Positions 32,548 through 41,399 are shown, counted from the stretch's first letter. The stretch: DNA of 64,000 bases from Paenibacillus sp. URB8-2 (GCF_013393385.1 NZ_AP023239.1:2542001-2606000), one strand, 5' to 3'. Numbers and translations: made by a program. Notes: generated by a model not told the origin, from the sequence alone.

Positions 32548-34560
32548 TTGGAGACGTTTACTGCAGTGCTTGTTCTTCTCGGTCTTATCGGCATATCCAA
32601 AATCGTCAACCGGTTCATTCCCTTCGTTCCCGTTCCGCTTATCCAGATTGGCTTCGGGGTCATTGTGGCCGCCCTTCCTTGGGGGATTCACTTGACGCTG
32701 GAACCGGAGCTGTTCTTTGTCTTGTTCATCGCTCCGCTTTTGTTCAATGATGGAAGACGAACTCCGCGAGCCGAGCTTTGGAATCTGCGGGCTCCGATTC
32801 TGCTATTGGCGCTTGGACTGGTATTTGCGACCGTGCTGGTGGCGGGGTATGCCATCCACTGGATGATTCCGTCGATACCGGTCGCGGCGGCGTTCGCGCT
32901 CGCAGCGATATTGTCTCCGACGGACGCGGTCGCTGTAAGCGCCCTGGCTGGCCGGGTCCATCTGCCGAAGAACATCCACCGTGTTCTGGAAGGCGAGTCG
33001 CTGATGAATGACGCTTCGGGCCTCGTTGCATTTAAGTTCGCGGTTGCGGCGGCAGTCACCGGCGTGTTCTCTCTGTCGCAAGCGATCGGCAGCTTTATTT
33101 TTATCGCTGCCGGCGGACTGCTGGCCGGGGCGGCGCTGTCCTTCCTGCTGATTCGCCTAAGCGTCTTTATCCGGCGGATGGGGATGGAGGATGTCACGGT
33201 ACATGTTCTGCTGCAGGTTCTGACCCCTTTCCTGATCTACCTGGTCAGCGAAGAGCTGGGGCTGTCGGGTATTCTGGCCGTAGTGGCCGGCGGCATCGTT
33301 CAGGCCATTGAAAAAGACCGGACCGATTCCCCCCAGTACAAGCTTCAACTCGTATCGGCAAGCATATGGTCGGTGCTGCTGTTTATTCTGAACGGCATGG
33401 TATTCCTTATCCTCGGTGTTTCGATTCCCGATGTGGTGTCGGTTATATACCGGGATACGGCGGTCGATAACCTGACGGTGGTCCTATACGTGCTGGCTAT
33501 CACGGCTCTGCTGATTGTACTTCGTTTCGTCTGGGTGTACTTGATCTGTATGAGGAGCGCGCGGTTTAAGAACGGTGGCAAGCCTTCGATGAAGTCGCGG
33601 GTGATTACCTCTATTTCGGGCGTGCGCGGGGCGGTTACCCTGGCCGGCGCTTTCTCCATTCCGCTTGTGCTGGATGACGGCTCGCCGTTTCCGGAGCGTG
33701 ATCTGATTATTTTTCTGGCCGCGGGCGTTATTCTGACTTCCCTGCTGATTGCAAGCATCCTGCTTCCGCTTATTGCGCGCAAAGAGGAAGACAGCCGGGA
33801 AGAATCGGAGCAGGCGGCCAAATCCCAAATTATGAAGACTTGCATGGCGATACTCCGGAGCGGGGCGGCTGAGGACAACCGTGCCGATGCTGTTCCGGCT
33901 GCTCCAAGACTCCCGGATACGCTGCCTGCGCTGCCGGAAATACAGCAAACCCGGCGTATAAACAATCCGGAGGAGGAATACGGCAAGCGGTGCGCGCTCA
34001 AAGCGAGGTTGACCGGTCTGCAGGCCGAGCGGAGGGAACTGAGCGGGCTTATCGCGGACGGGTCCATTTCTTCCGAGGCGGGACAAGCGATAATGGAGCT
34101 TTTGGATCATAAGGAAGCATTGCTTACCAGAGGACTGGATTCACAGCTCAGACTGTCGCTTGACAAGCTGGGCCGGCTGTTCTCCGGAATATTCTCGAAG
34201 CTTCCGAAAGGGGCCGACGGCTCCGTTGCTCTCCCGGTCGGAAGCATCCGGGAAGCGCGTATAGGGATGTGCCGCGCAGCGATGGACGCCATTCAGGAAG
34301 AGACGAACGATGACAATCGGGACGGTTATGGAAGCGTGGCCGCCCGCTACGGCATGATGGTTGACCGTCTGCAGCAGAGCGAGACCGGTAGTGCGGCGGA
34401 GCTGCAGGAAGGCCGGCAGCTGGAGTGGAAGCTTGAAGCGATTCAGGAGCAGCGCGACGCGGTGCAGCGTATGTTTGAGGACGGGACTCTCGGCCGCAAA
34501 GCCACCGCCCAATTGCGCTGGTTTGTGGATGAGCTGGAAATGTCCATTTGGGAGGATTAG
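32548..34560 (+). CDS. Na+(K+)/H+ antiporter, CPA1 family (NhaK-like)
   Basis: The 670-residue protein has twelve or so membrane helices with the CPA1 ion-site motif ALAAILSPTDAVAVSALA, the partner motif LEGESLMNDASGLVAFKF, and SGVRGAVTLAGAFSIPL. The C-terminal 250 residues are a cytoplasmic, charged and helical regulatory domain, and total length agrees with NhaK (YvgP) of B. subtilis. It exchanges Na+, K+ or Li+ for protons across the membrane, supporting pH and salt balance. The start is a TTG after a GGGGGG tract. The next gene begins two bases after its stop. Confidence 0.88.
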   Translation: METFTAVLVLLGLIGISKIVNRFIPFVPVPLIQIGFGVIVAALPWGIHLTLEPELFFVLFIAPLLFNDGRRTPRAELWNLRAPILLLALGLVFATVLVAGYAIHWMIPSIPVAAAFALAAILSPTDAVAVSALAGRVHLPKNIHRVLEGESLMNDASGLVAFKFAVAAAVTGVFSLSQAIGSFIFIAAGGLLAGAALSFLLIRLSVFIRRMGMEDVTVHVLLQVLTPFLIYLVSEELGLSGILAVVAGGIVQAIEKDRTDSPQYKLQLVSASIWSVLLFILNGMVFLILGVSIPDVVSVIYRDTAVDNLTVVLYVLAITALLIVLRFVWVYLICMRSARFKNGGKPSMKSRVITSISGVRGAVTLAGAFSIPLVLDDGSPFPERDLIIFLAAGVILTSLLIASILLPLIARKEEDSREESEQAAKSQIMKTCMAILRSGAAEDNRADAVPAAPRLPDTLPALPEIQQTRRINNPEEEYGKRCALKARLTGLQAERRELSGLIADGSISSEAGQAIMELLDHKEALLTRGLDSQLRLSLDKLGRLFSGIFSKLPKGADGSVALPVGSIREARIGMCRAAMDAIQEETNDDNRDGYGSVAARYGMMVDRLQQSETGSAAELQEGRQLEWKLEAIQEQRDAVQRMFEDGTLGRKATAQLRWFVDELEMSIWED

Positions 34561-34562
34561 AG

Positions 34563-35069
34563 ATGAACCGCGAAGAGCTGACTTTCGTCGAGATCGGAGA
34601 AGAGCATCTGGCCGAAGCGACGGATATTTATAATTATTATGTGTTGAACACGACCGTGTCGTTTCACACCGAGGGGCTGACGGTGCAGGATATGAAACGG
34701 AACATGCTGACCCGCGATCCCCGTTTTAAATCCTATGCCGTCATGTTGGGCGGGGAAATGCAGGGCTATGTTTTAATTACAAGGCACAAGAACAAGCAGG
34801 CTTATGATGTGACCGGTGAAATCAGCGTGTACCTGAAGCCGGAATGTACGGGGAAAAAATTGGGAAGGCCCACAGTGGCCTTTATCGAGCGGGTGGCCGC
34901 CGGACACGGTTTTCATACCCTGGTGGCCACTGTATGTTCGGAGAATGCCCCCAGCCGTTCCTTTTTCGAGAGCAGCGGTTACGAGCAGAGCGCCTACTAT
35001 AGGGAAATCGGCCGCAAATTCGGCCGGTGGCTCGATATCGTCGTTTATCAAAAAAGGCTCGGAGCATAA
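34563..35069 (+). CDS. GNAT-family N-acetyltransferase (phosphinothricin/methionine sulfoximine acetyltransferase-like)
   Basis: The 168-residue protein opens with the pattern of the PAT/MddA/YwnH group: EHLAEATDIYNYYVLNTTVSFHTE, then YVLITRHKNKQAYDVTGEISVYLKPE. The acetyl-CoA loop reads CTGKKLGRPTVAFIE, where the usual R/Q-x-x-G-x-G/A is partly changed. Then ATVCSENAPSRSFFESSGYEQ.  It acetylates an amino group of a small substrate. The ATG at 34563 follows GGAGG that lies inside the end of the antiporter gene, so the two are coupled. Confidence 0.83.
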   Translation: MNREELTFVEIGEEHLAEATDIYNYYVLNTTVSFHTEGLTVQDMKRNMLTRDPRFKSYAVMLGGEMQGYVLITRHKNKQAYDVTGEISVYLKPECTGKKLGRPTVAFIERVAAGHGFHTLVATVCSENAPSRSFFESSGYEQSAYYREIGRKFGRWLDIVVYQKRLGA

Positions 35070-35269
35070 CAGCTTGAAATTTACGAAAGCGCTTATCCTG
35101 CGCAGCAGTCTTCAGTGCAAATCGCCCGGCCCGCTTAATGTAACTGCCATTTGATCGAAAAAAGTTAATATTGTACAGGATGGGAGTGCGTCATTGGTGC
35201 AAGACTTTTGCTGCCCTGCCTCTCCGGCATTATTATATTTTACTCCATGGAAGAGAGAAGTGATTTAAG

Positions 35270-36121
35270 ATGAAATCAATCGCTTGGGTAACGGACAGCA
35301 CCAGCACGCTCAATCCTGATTTTGCAAAAGATAACCATGTGTATATTATTCCTCTGCGGCTCATTGCGGGCAATGAGTGCTTTAAAGAAAATGTGGAGAT
35401 AACGGCGGAGCAGTTCTATGAAATGATGCGGCAGCACGAACGGGTCGGCAGCTCTCAGCCGCCAATCGGCGAATTTATCGAGCTGTACGAATCTCTGAAG
35501 GAAAAATATGATCACATTATCGCGATCCACTGTTCCTCCGAGCTGAGCGGCACCTTCAATACGTCCATGCAGGCGGCTGAAATTGCCGGCGCTCCGGTTA
35601 CGGGCATCGATTCCAAGGCCGGCGCCTATCCTCTGCGCGAAATGATTATGAGCGGCGTTCACTGGCAGCAGATGGGCTGTACGGTGAAGGAAATCAAGGA
35701 AAGAATCGAACAGATGATTCACAATATGTCCTTTTACATGCTGCCGGCCAGCTTGACCCAACTCCACCGCAGCGGGCGGGTATCGGGCTCCCAGCTTGTG
35801 CTCAGCCAACTGCTGCGCATTCATCTGCTTCTTCGTTTCGACGGAGGCAAAGTATACGTGGAGGAGAAGATCCGTACGTTCAAGAAGACGAAGCAGAAGC
35901 TTCTGGACATTCTGAAAAAGGATGTGGAGCTCATCAAGGACGTCTGCATCATGCATGCCAACAATGTGGAAGAGGCGCGTAAACTGGATGAGGAAATCAA
36001 AGATATGGCGCCTGCGCTGCGGACCGAAATCATGCCTTTTATTCCGGTAGCCGGACTCCATGCGGGCGAAGGCACGCTCGCCTTGGCCTGGATCCGGAAT
36101 CATCCCGCCGCTCTAACTTAA
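35270..36121 (+). CDS. DegV-family fatty-acid-binding protein
   Basis: The 283-residue protein shows the DegV order: IAWVTDSTSTLNPDFAKDNHVYIIPLRLIAGNE, SSQPPIGEFIELYESL, HCSSELSGTFNTS, and the C-terminal GLHAGEGTLALAWI. Members bind long-chain fatty acids (FakB-type) and can hand them to a FakA kinase for phosphorylation and use in phospholipids. The His-Ser-Ser binding residues are present (IAIHCSSELSG; SLTQLHRSGRVSGSQ). The fakA gene is not nearby. A bidirectional terminator follows. Confidence 0.9.
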   Translation: MKSIAWVTDSTSTLNPDFAKDNHVYIIPLRLIAGNECFKENVEITAEQFYEMMRQHERVGSSQPPIGEFIELYESLKEKYDHIIAIHCSSELSGTFNTSMQAAEIAGAPVTGIDSKAGAYPLREMIMSGVHWQQMGCTVKEIKERIEQMIHNMSFYMLPASLTQLHRSGRVSGSQLVLSQLLRIHLLLRFDGGKVYVEEKIRTFKKTKQKLLDILKKDVELIKDVCIMHANNVEEARKLDEEIKDMAPALRTEIMPFIPVAGLHAGEGTLALAWIRNHPAALT

Positions 36122-36126
36122 TCGCC

Positions 36127-36177
36127 AATAAGGCCGCTCCGACCCGGATCAGAATCCAGGGAAGGGCGGCCTTATTA
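36127..36177. terminator. Bidirectional terminator between degV and the ThrE-type exporter genes
   Basis: AATAAGGCCGC and GCGGCCTTATT pair perfectly around a long loop, between convergent genes. Confidence 0.75.
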
Positions 36178-36266
36178 TTGCTTCAGGGCTGACGCCGTCG
36201 GCATGAACTTTTTCTTCAAGCACATGGCTTCTCGTTCAGGCAGACAGACTCGTGAAGAAGAGGTTT

Positions 36267-36689
36267 TTATCTTTTGCCGCGGCGGAACATCTGTCCCAGC
36301 ACCTCGCTGAGCACAAGTCCCGTGGCGATGGCTCCGGAGAGCAGGAAAGCCTGAACGGCCGCCTGCAGCGCGGTCGTATAATCGTCTTCGATGAACCGGC
36401 GCATGGCATCGTAGGCGAGGCCGCCCGGTACGAGCGGAATAATGCCGCCTACGCTGAAGATGATAACCGGCATTTTGAATGATCTGGCAAAAATTTGGCT
36501 GACCGCCCCGACGATGACCGTGGCAAAAAAGGTGGCCACCACGGATTTCCATTCGGGATCAAGCAGCAGAAATACCATCCAGCCAAGCATTCCGGAAAGT
36601 CCGCATTGAAACAGCGTTCGTCTTGGCGTGTTAAAGAGGATGCAGAACGTGGCGGAGGCGATAAAACTTGTGATAAGCTGCACAATCAT
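36267..36689 (-). CDS. Threonine/serine exporter, small subunit (YjjB/ThrE C-terminal type)
   Basis: The 140-residue protein has four to five membrane helices and the ThrE_2 pattern: SFIASATFCILFNTPRRTLFQCGLSGMLGWMVF and IIFSVGGIIPLVPGGLAYDAMR. In E. coli the same fold is the separate YjjB subunit that works with YjjP; in Corynebacterium the two parts are fused in ThrE. The ATG at 36689 has GAGGAG upstream. It lies 22 bases after the larger subunit gene on the same strand. Confidence 0.85.
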   Translation of the reverse strand: MIVQLITSFIASATFCILFNTPRRTLFQCGLSGMLGWMVFLLLDPEWKSVVATFFATVIVGAVSQIFARSFKMPVIIFSVGGIIPLVPGGLAYDAMRRFIEDDYTTALQAAVQAFLLSGAIATGLVLSEVLGQMFRRGKR

Positions 36690-36711
36690 GAGATTACTCC
36701 TCTGTGTAGAA

Positions 36712-37473
36712 CTATGAAACGAAGGACAGCACAAGTCCGATGCCGGTTCCGATGGCAAAGGCGGTCAGGAACGCTTCCGCTCCCTTGGACAGTCCCGATA
36801 TAAGATGGCCGGCCATCAGGTCTCTGACGGCATTGGTGATTAGCAGTCCCGGTACGAGCGGCATGACGGAGCCGATGATGATCTTGTCCGTTTCAACGCC
36901 GATGCCGGCTTGGACAAACAGGAAGGACAGCAGTCCGATCAGAGAAGACGCCGTAAGCTCGGCAAAAAATTTAATCTGGACCAGCCTTTGCAAATAGGTC
37001 GCTGAGGCGTAGCCAAGCCCCGACACAAGGAGTGCGGGCAGGGCGTCCTGGAAGCCGCCCTTGAACATCATGGTGAAGCAGCCGCCCGCCATGGCGGCGG
37101 CCATGATCTGGAGCCAGACCGGGTAGGCATGGGCCGCATCGTCCACCTGGGCCAGCCGCTCCCGCGCCTGCGCCGAGGTGATCTGCCGCTGGCTGAGGCG
37201 GCGCGAGATGTCATTGACCTCTGCGACCTTTTGCAGGTCGGTCGTACGCTCGGCGATACGGAACAGCTTGGGCTGCTCCGTCCGGCTGGTCGTAAACAGG
37301 ATGACGGTCGGCGTCACGTAGCTGTGCGCCCCCGGAAATCCGAGGGAAGCGGCCATGCGCGTCATCGTATCCTCCACTCGGTAAGTCTCCGCGCCGTTTT
37401 GGAGCATGATTTTTCCGGCCAGAAGGCATAAATCTATAATTTCATAGGTTGTCCCCGATTCGGCATTGTTCAA
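36712..37473 (-). CDS. Threonine/serine exporter, large subunit (YjjP/ThrE N-terminal type, DUF1212)
   Basis: The 253-residue protein has a cytoplasmic N-terminal region with the family motif GAETYRVEDTMTRMA and HSYVTPTVILFT, then five membrane helices including IIIGSVMPLVPGLLITNAVRDLMAGH. Together with the next gene product it should form a two-part exporter for threonine, serine or related small acids (succinate in the YjjPB case). The start is a TTG after AAGAAGG. Confidence 0.85.
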   Translation of the reverse strand: MNNAESGTTYEIIDLCLLAGKIMLQNGAETYRVEDTMTRMAASLGFPGAHSYVTPTVILFTTSRTEQPKLFRIAERTTDLQKVAEVNDISRRLSQRQITSAQARERLAQVDDAAHAYPVWLQIMAAAMAGGCFTMMFKGGFQDALPALLVSGLGYASATYLQRLVQIKFFAELTASSLIGLLSFLFVQAGIGVETDKIIIGSVMPLVPGLLITNAVRDLMAGHLISGLSKGAEAFLTAFAIGTGIGLVLSFVS

Positions 37474-37660
37474 ACCTTCTTAATCCTCCCCTTGAATGTT
37501 ATATATTTGATTGTGCCTGCAACGGGCAAAAAGATCAAGTTCCAATTCTTCATTCCGTCCGGGAGTTTACATCCAAGTTTTGGCGGCGTTCGTCAGGGAC
37601 CGGTGAAAACCGGAGTCCGATGTTGTTTCTATGGGGTTTTTCGGGGAATAGGGCGTGGTG

Positions 37661-38998
37661 TTAGGCTGGAGCAGACCGCATTTTTCGATAAAACCGTACT
37701 GTCAAATATGCAGCGCGAATGATCAAATCAATGGCAATGGATATCCAGACCCCGGCAATACCCATATCAAAATGAAGACATAACACATATACGCCGACAA
37801 CGCGAACGAGCCACATCCCGATAGCAGTGCTGTACATGGGACTCTTCGTATCGCCTGCTCCTTGAAGGGCTCCGGCGATAACAAGTCCGACGGCTAAGAA
37901 CGGCTGGGCGAACGCATCGATGCGAAGTGCGGTGATCACCATCCCGATAACGGCGGCGTCCTTCGTAAACCAATTAGCTGCGATAGGGGAAAGCACAAAC
38001 AGCAATATCCCGGCAAAAGCCATAAACACCACGGCAATCCACATGGTTAACAACCCGTATTGGTAGGCGTCTTCTTTTCTGTTCGCTCCCAGGTGCTGGC
38101 CTACAAGTGTGGTCGCCGCGACGGCTAGGCCGTACCCTGGCATATAGGAGAAGATCTCTATATTTCCGGCAAGAATATGGGCTGCGTAAACGTCCGTGCC
38201 AATGCGCACAATGAGGCCAAAATAAAGCACCTGCCCAAAACGCATAATCAGTCTCTCGGCCGCCGCGGGGGCGGAAAGCTTCAGCAAGGGCAGCGTATAC
38301 TCGTTGGAGTCTCCTTTGCGAATGGAAAAAGAGAGCTTCGATCTTCGGATATAGATAAACAGCGCAACGGAACCAATCACCCGAACCGCCGAGGTCGCCC
38401 AAGCGGCTCCTGCAATTCCCCAACCCGCCCAACCGAACAGGCCAAAAATCAGAACGTAATCTAATGCAATATGAACCATGTTAATCCATATGCCGACCTT
38501 CATGGGGGTTTTAGTATCGCCCGCGGCGCGCAAAATGCTTCCGAAGACCGTCATAAGGGATATGAAAATAGAGGGAACCGCTACGATCCGAAAGTATACG
38601 ATGCTATCGGTTAATACGTCCGGCTCTGCTCCCATAAGCTTTAACAAAGGCTCTGCAAAAAACAAGGTTATGACTCCGAAAACAAGGCCCAGCAACGCTG
38701 AAATCCATGTCGATTGCCGCGCAATGGCTTTTGCCTTATCGATTTCCCCGGCGCCCACGCTCCGTGCAATTAATGAGGAGGTTCCTACTCCCATAGCCAT
38801 AAAGACAGCAATATAGACAGCCATAATGGCATTGGTCACCCCAACCGCAGCGACTTCATTCAAACCGATTCGGGATACAAAGAGAGTGTCAACAAATCCC
38901 ACAATGGTTTGCAAAAAATTTTCAATCATCGACGGTACGGCCAGGGCCAAGATAACTTTGATCTTCTGGCTCCGGCCGCTGCTAACAGCTTTCAACAT
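37661..38998 (-). CDS. MATE-family efflux transporter
   Basis: The 445-residue protein has twelve helices in two halves with the NorM/DinF-type patterns LALAVPSMIENFLQTIVGFVDTLFVSRIG, GVGTSSLIARSVGAGE and ILRAAGDTKTPM, mirrored in the second half by LVGQHLGANRKEDA and ALQGAGDTKSPM. It exports cationic drugs or metabolites using Na+ or H+. The 187 bases beyond its stop hold nothing recognisable. Its promoter has a C5/G7 palindrome in the spacer, suggesting a metal- or stress-responsive repressor. Confidence 0.88.
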   Translation of the reverse strand: MLKAVSSGRSQKIKVILALAVPSMIENFLQTIVGFVDTLFVSRIGLNEVAAVGVTNAIMAVYIAVFMAMGVGTSSLIARSVGAGEIDKAKAIARQSTWISALLGLVFGVITLFFAEPLLKLMGAEPDVLTDSIVYFRIVAVPSIFISLMTVFGSILRAAGDTKTPMKVGIWINMVHIALDYVLIFGLFGWAGWGIAGAAWATSAVRVIGSVALFIYIRRSKLSFSIRKGDSNEYTLPLLKLSAPAAAERLIMRFGQVLYFGLIVRIGTDVYAAHILAGNIEIFSYMPGYGLAVAATTLVGQHLGANRKEDAYQYGLLTMWIAVVFMAFAGILLFVLSPIAANWFTKDAAVIGMVITALRIDAFAQPFLAVGLVIAGALQGAGDTKSPMYSTAIGMWLVRVVGVYVLCLHFDMGIAGVWISIAIDLIIRAAYLTVRFYRKMRSAPA

Positions 38999-39065
38999 GG
39001 CGAACCTCCGCTATTTAAGTAAAAAAGACTTCATAACCTTCCGTCCGTTTCTAATACTCACGGTC

Positions 39066-39094
39066 ATTATATCCCCCTGGGGGGGATGTGTCAC
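39066..39094 (-). promoter_or_regulatory. MATE gene promoter with a C/G-tract palindrome in the spacer
   Basis: On the reverse strand GTGACA, 17 bases, TATAAT. The spacer is filled by ATCCCCC-N3-GGGGGAT, a palindrome of the kind bound by CsoR/RcnR/FrmR-type repressors, which favour C-run/G-run operators. The -35 box abuts the stop codon of the preceding gene. Confidence 0.5.
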
Positions 39095-39585
39095 TAGGTT
39101 TCTTTATTTCGTTCTTTGAGGGATTCTTTTAGCAGCGTTGTCAGCTCCGACGTATACTTTGTCAGTCTCAAGCTTATTTCTGACCGCATCACATCGCGGG
39201 TCATGCCAAATCGCTCCTTATATCCCCGGCAATAATAATGATGATACACAATCAAATCGGACTGCTCCTCCGTCAGAATCCTGATATTTCGTTGTTTAAG
39301 CTCTCGGCGCAGTTTGTACAAGTCTTTCATAATTTGCTCCAGAATGTATTGGCCGGCGACGAGATACAAGCGCTTGAGGATATTGGTGGAGTACTCCACT
39401 TCGGCTATGCTCTTTTGAACCATCTTTTCCATGTAGGGCAGCAGGATATAGTCCCGGAGCATCGTGCGTTCCTCGGCGGTAATGATTTTGCTCGGATTGA
39501 TACGATGCTGTTGTTCATACTGCTCGACATGCTCTGTCAATAACATTTTGGATTTCCAACGTTCGTTGTCGTCAAGCTTGCTCAC
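39094..39585 (-). CDS. Uncharacterised 163-residue partner of the SOS polymerase
   Basis: The start codon overlaps the stop codon of the polymerase gene by four bases (ATGA), so the two are translated together. The product is hydrophilic and mostly helical, highly charged, with many Tyr, Arg and Lys (YHHYYCRGYKERFGMTRDVMRSEI, then RLTKYTSELTTLLKESLKERN), and has no membrane segment. It is longer than the YolD-type partners found beside UvrX and lacks their pattern. I do not recognise the family. Its place suggests a role in SOS translesion synthesis, such as a polymerase accessory factor. Confidence 0.7.
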   Translation of the reverse strand: MSKLDDNERWKSKMLLTEHVEQYEQQHRINPSKIITAEERTMLRDYILLPYMEKMVQKSIAEVEYSTNILKRLYLVAGQYILEQIMKDLYKLRRELKQRNIRILTEEQSDLIVYHHYYCRGYKERFGMTRDVMRSEISLRLTKYTSELTTLLKESLKERNKET

Positions 39586-40835
39586 TTATAATGCCCCCCA
39601 ATCTGTTCGGCTCTTTCCCGTGCGACACCGGCTTCCATCAGAGAGGATGCGCGCATAATGGCATCGCTCCCGTACCGGTCTTTGATTCCATCGATGGCCC
39701 GCTCCCGGTCATAAGCAAGAGACCTGTCATCAAAAAGGGTAAGCTGTATAACGCTGTCGTCTGTCAGCCCGGACAAGGAGACGCTCAGGCGGCTGACAGG
39801 CAGCCCGCTCCAATGCTTCTTGAACAGTTCATGGGCGGCGGCTGCCACTTCATGGGTCAGGGCCGTCGGCTCCGGCAGCGTCATCTGCCGGCTAAAGTAG
39901 GAGGAACGTTCCCCGTTCGTTTCCGCAGCGGAAACGGACACAACTGAGCCCATGTAATGATGATACCTTGTGCGCCGGCACACCTCGACCACCAGCTCGA
40001 GCAGGACGATTTCAATGTCTTTAAGCCTATGGTACAGCTTCCAGCGGAGCGCCTTGCCGTGGCTCACCGATTTTAATTGATCGCGTATTCCGGCGGTCAC
40101 GGGGCTTGGATCGATTCCCCGTGCCGTTTGCCAGTAGTACTCCGCCTGGATATCGCTTTGTTTTCCCATTTCCCGCCGCATCCGCTGCTTGAACTCATGG
40201 AGCTCCATACGCGCAATATCTCCGATGCAGGACAGGCCCATCCGGGTAAAATGGCGGGTCATCGCCGAGGCCACCATGAACATTTGATGCACGGGGAGCT
40301 TCCATAACGTGGACTCCAGCTTCTCAAACGAGAGTTCAAAAATGCCTTCGGGCATCTTTTTGGCATAGTTGTCAGTCGCCATTTTGGCCAGAACCTTTGT
40401 AGGGCCGATGCCGACCCTCGTATGTACGCCGGTTGATAAATAGACATGGTTTTGAATCAATTTGGCCATTTCATAGGGAGGCCCGAAATAAGCAAGCGAA
40501 CCCGAAACATCCAAAAATTGCTCGTCGATGCTGTAAGGCTCCACGAGATCGGTATAGAACTCAAAGATTTCGGTTATAAGGAGCGAGACTTGAATATAGG
40601 TCCGCATTCGGGGCCGGATGACAACCAGCTCCGGGCATTTGGCCAGTGCCTCTCCCACTCGCGACGCTGTCGTCACGCCGTGGGATTTGGCGATTGGACA
40701 CGCCGCCAGCACAATGCCGTTTAGCCTTTCAGGGTCTCCTACAGCAACGGGCTTATCGTGATACTCGGGATGAGCCGACTTCTCCACCGATGCGTAGAAG
40801 GACTGTCCGTCAATTAAGAAAATGTGTCTCGACAT
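39582..40835 (-). CDS. Y-family DNA polymerase (UvrX/DinB type)
   Basis: This 417-residue translesion polymerase has the palm motif FLIDGQSFYASVEKSAHPE with the first catalytic Asp at residue 9, SIDEQFLDVSG with the second acidic pair, the helix-hairpin-helix region around GLSCIGDIARM, and a likely sliding-clamp motif QLTLF near the C-terminus. The DGQSFYASVE wording and the C-terminal form resemble UvrX/YqjW rather than DinB. The ATG at 40835 has GGAGGG seven bases upstream. A LexA box lies in the spacer of its promoter, so it is SOS-induced. Confidence 0.9.
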   Translation of the reverse strand: MSRHIFLIDGQSFYASVEKSAHPEYHDKPVAVGDPERLNGIVLAACPIAKSHGVTTASRVGEALAKCPELVVIRPRMRTYIQVSLLITEIFEFYTDLVEPYSIDEQFLDVSGSLAYFGPPYEMAKLIQNHVYLSTGVHTRVGIGPTKVLAKMATDNYAKKMPEGIFELSFEKLESTLWKLPVHQMFMVASAMTRHFTRMGLSCIGDIARMELHEFKQRMRREMGKQSDIQAEYYWQTARGIDPSPVTAGIRDQLKSVSHGKALRWKLYHRLKDIEIVLLELVVEVCRRTRYHHYMGSVVSVSAAETNGERSSYFSRQMTLPEPTALTHEVAAAAHELFKKHWSGLPVSRLSVSLSGLTDDSVIQLTLFDDRSLAYDRERAIDGIKDRYGSDAIMRASSLMEAGVARERAEQIGGHYK

Positions 40836-40944
40836 GGGTGAACCCTCCATCAAAAACTTGTAATCACACCGACGCTTCCGGGAAGCGTCTCATTATGTAA
40901 CCGGGCAGCGGTCTTTCTGAACAGAAGAAGAGGAGTATGCCCTA

Positions 40945-40973
40945 ATTATATTGCGAACATATGATCGTGTATA
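40945..40973 (-). promoter_or_regulatory. LexA-controlled promoter of the polymerase operon
   Basis: On the reverse strand TATACA, 17 bases, TATAAT. The SOS box CGAAC-ATAT-GATCG (40954-40967), one base off the Bacillus consensus CGAAC-N4-GTTCG, fills the spacer. Confidence 0.7.
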
Positions 40974-40996
40974 TACATATTATTTTCCAAAGTGGC

Positions 40997-41025
40997 TTGA
41001 ATTGCGAACAAATGTTTGTGATAAT
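40997..41025 (+). promoter_or_regulatory. LexA-controlled promoter of the WYL-like gene
   Basis: TTGAAT at 40997-41002, 17 bases, GATAAT at 41020-41025. The SOS box CGAAC-AAAT-GTTTG (41005-41018) lies within the spacer, the position where LexA blocks RNA polymerase. Confidence 0.8.
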
Positions 41026-41066
41026 GGTGTTAATAAAAAGCAAACGCTTGTTCCGGGAGGTGCGCC

Positions 41067-41267
41067 ATGCCGAAGAAATATATTGGATATACCGTCGAAA
41101 TTGTATATCTGGACCGAAGCGGACGCTTGTCGCAGCGGCGGATTACGGTCAACGATATCCGGGGCGGTCTGGTCCGGGCTTCCTGTCTGGCAACGGGAAG
41201 TCCGCGATCGTTCCGGCTGGACCGCATTTTGGCCTGGAGACCGGCGGGAGGAGAGCGGGCGTCTTAA
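41067..41267 (+). CDS. SOS-controlled WYL-like mini-protein
   Basis: The 66-residue protein consists of little more than a WYL-type core: VEIVYLDRSGRLSQRRITVNDI then GGLVRASCLATGSPRSFRLDRILAW, which follows the Y-x-D..G..S.R.I....I....l.A.C...g..R.FRLDRI pattern of WYL domains. WYL domains usually sit at the C-terminus of HTH regulators and of PafBC, the DNA-damage regulator, and bind nucleic acid or other ligands. A free-standing one under LexA control beside a translesion polymerase suggests a role in damage sensing. GGGAGGTG lies before the ATG. Confidence 0.75.
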   Translation: MPKKYIGYTVEIVYLDRSGRLSQRRITVNDIRGGLVRASCLATGSPRSFRLDRILAWRPAGGERAS

Positions 41268-41335
41268 AGGGACACCGCTAACCGTAAATCGGACCGGCAG
41301 ATATCGACTCGCTTAAACCTTGCCGCTCAATGCAA

Positions 41336-41376
41336 AGAGGCTGTGTTAATCGATATTTGCGATTAACACAGCCTCT
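41336..41376. terminator. Perfect 17-pair hairpin between convergent genes
   Basis: AGAGGCTGTGTTAATCG pairs with CGATTAACACAGCCTCT around a seven-base loop. T runs are short on both sides, so its strength as a terminator is less certain. Confidence 0.6.
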
Positions 41377-41399
41377 GGCACCCGCGAAGAGAGCGGAGA

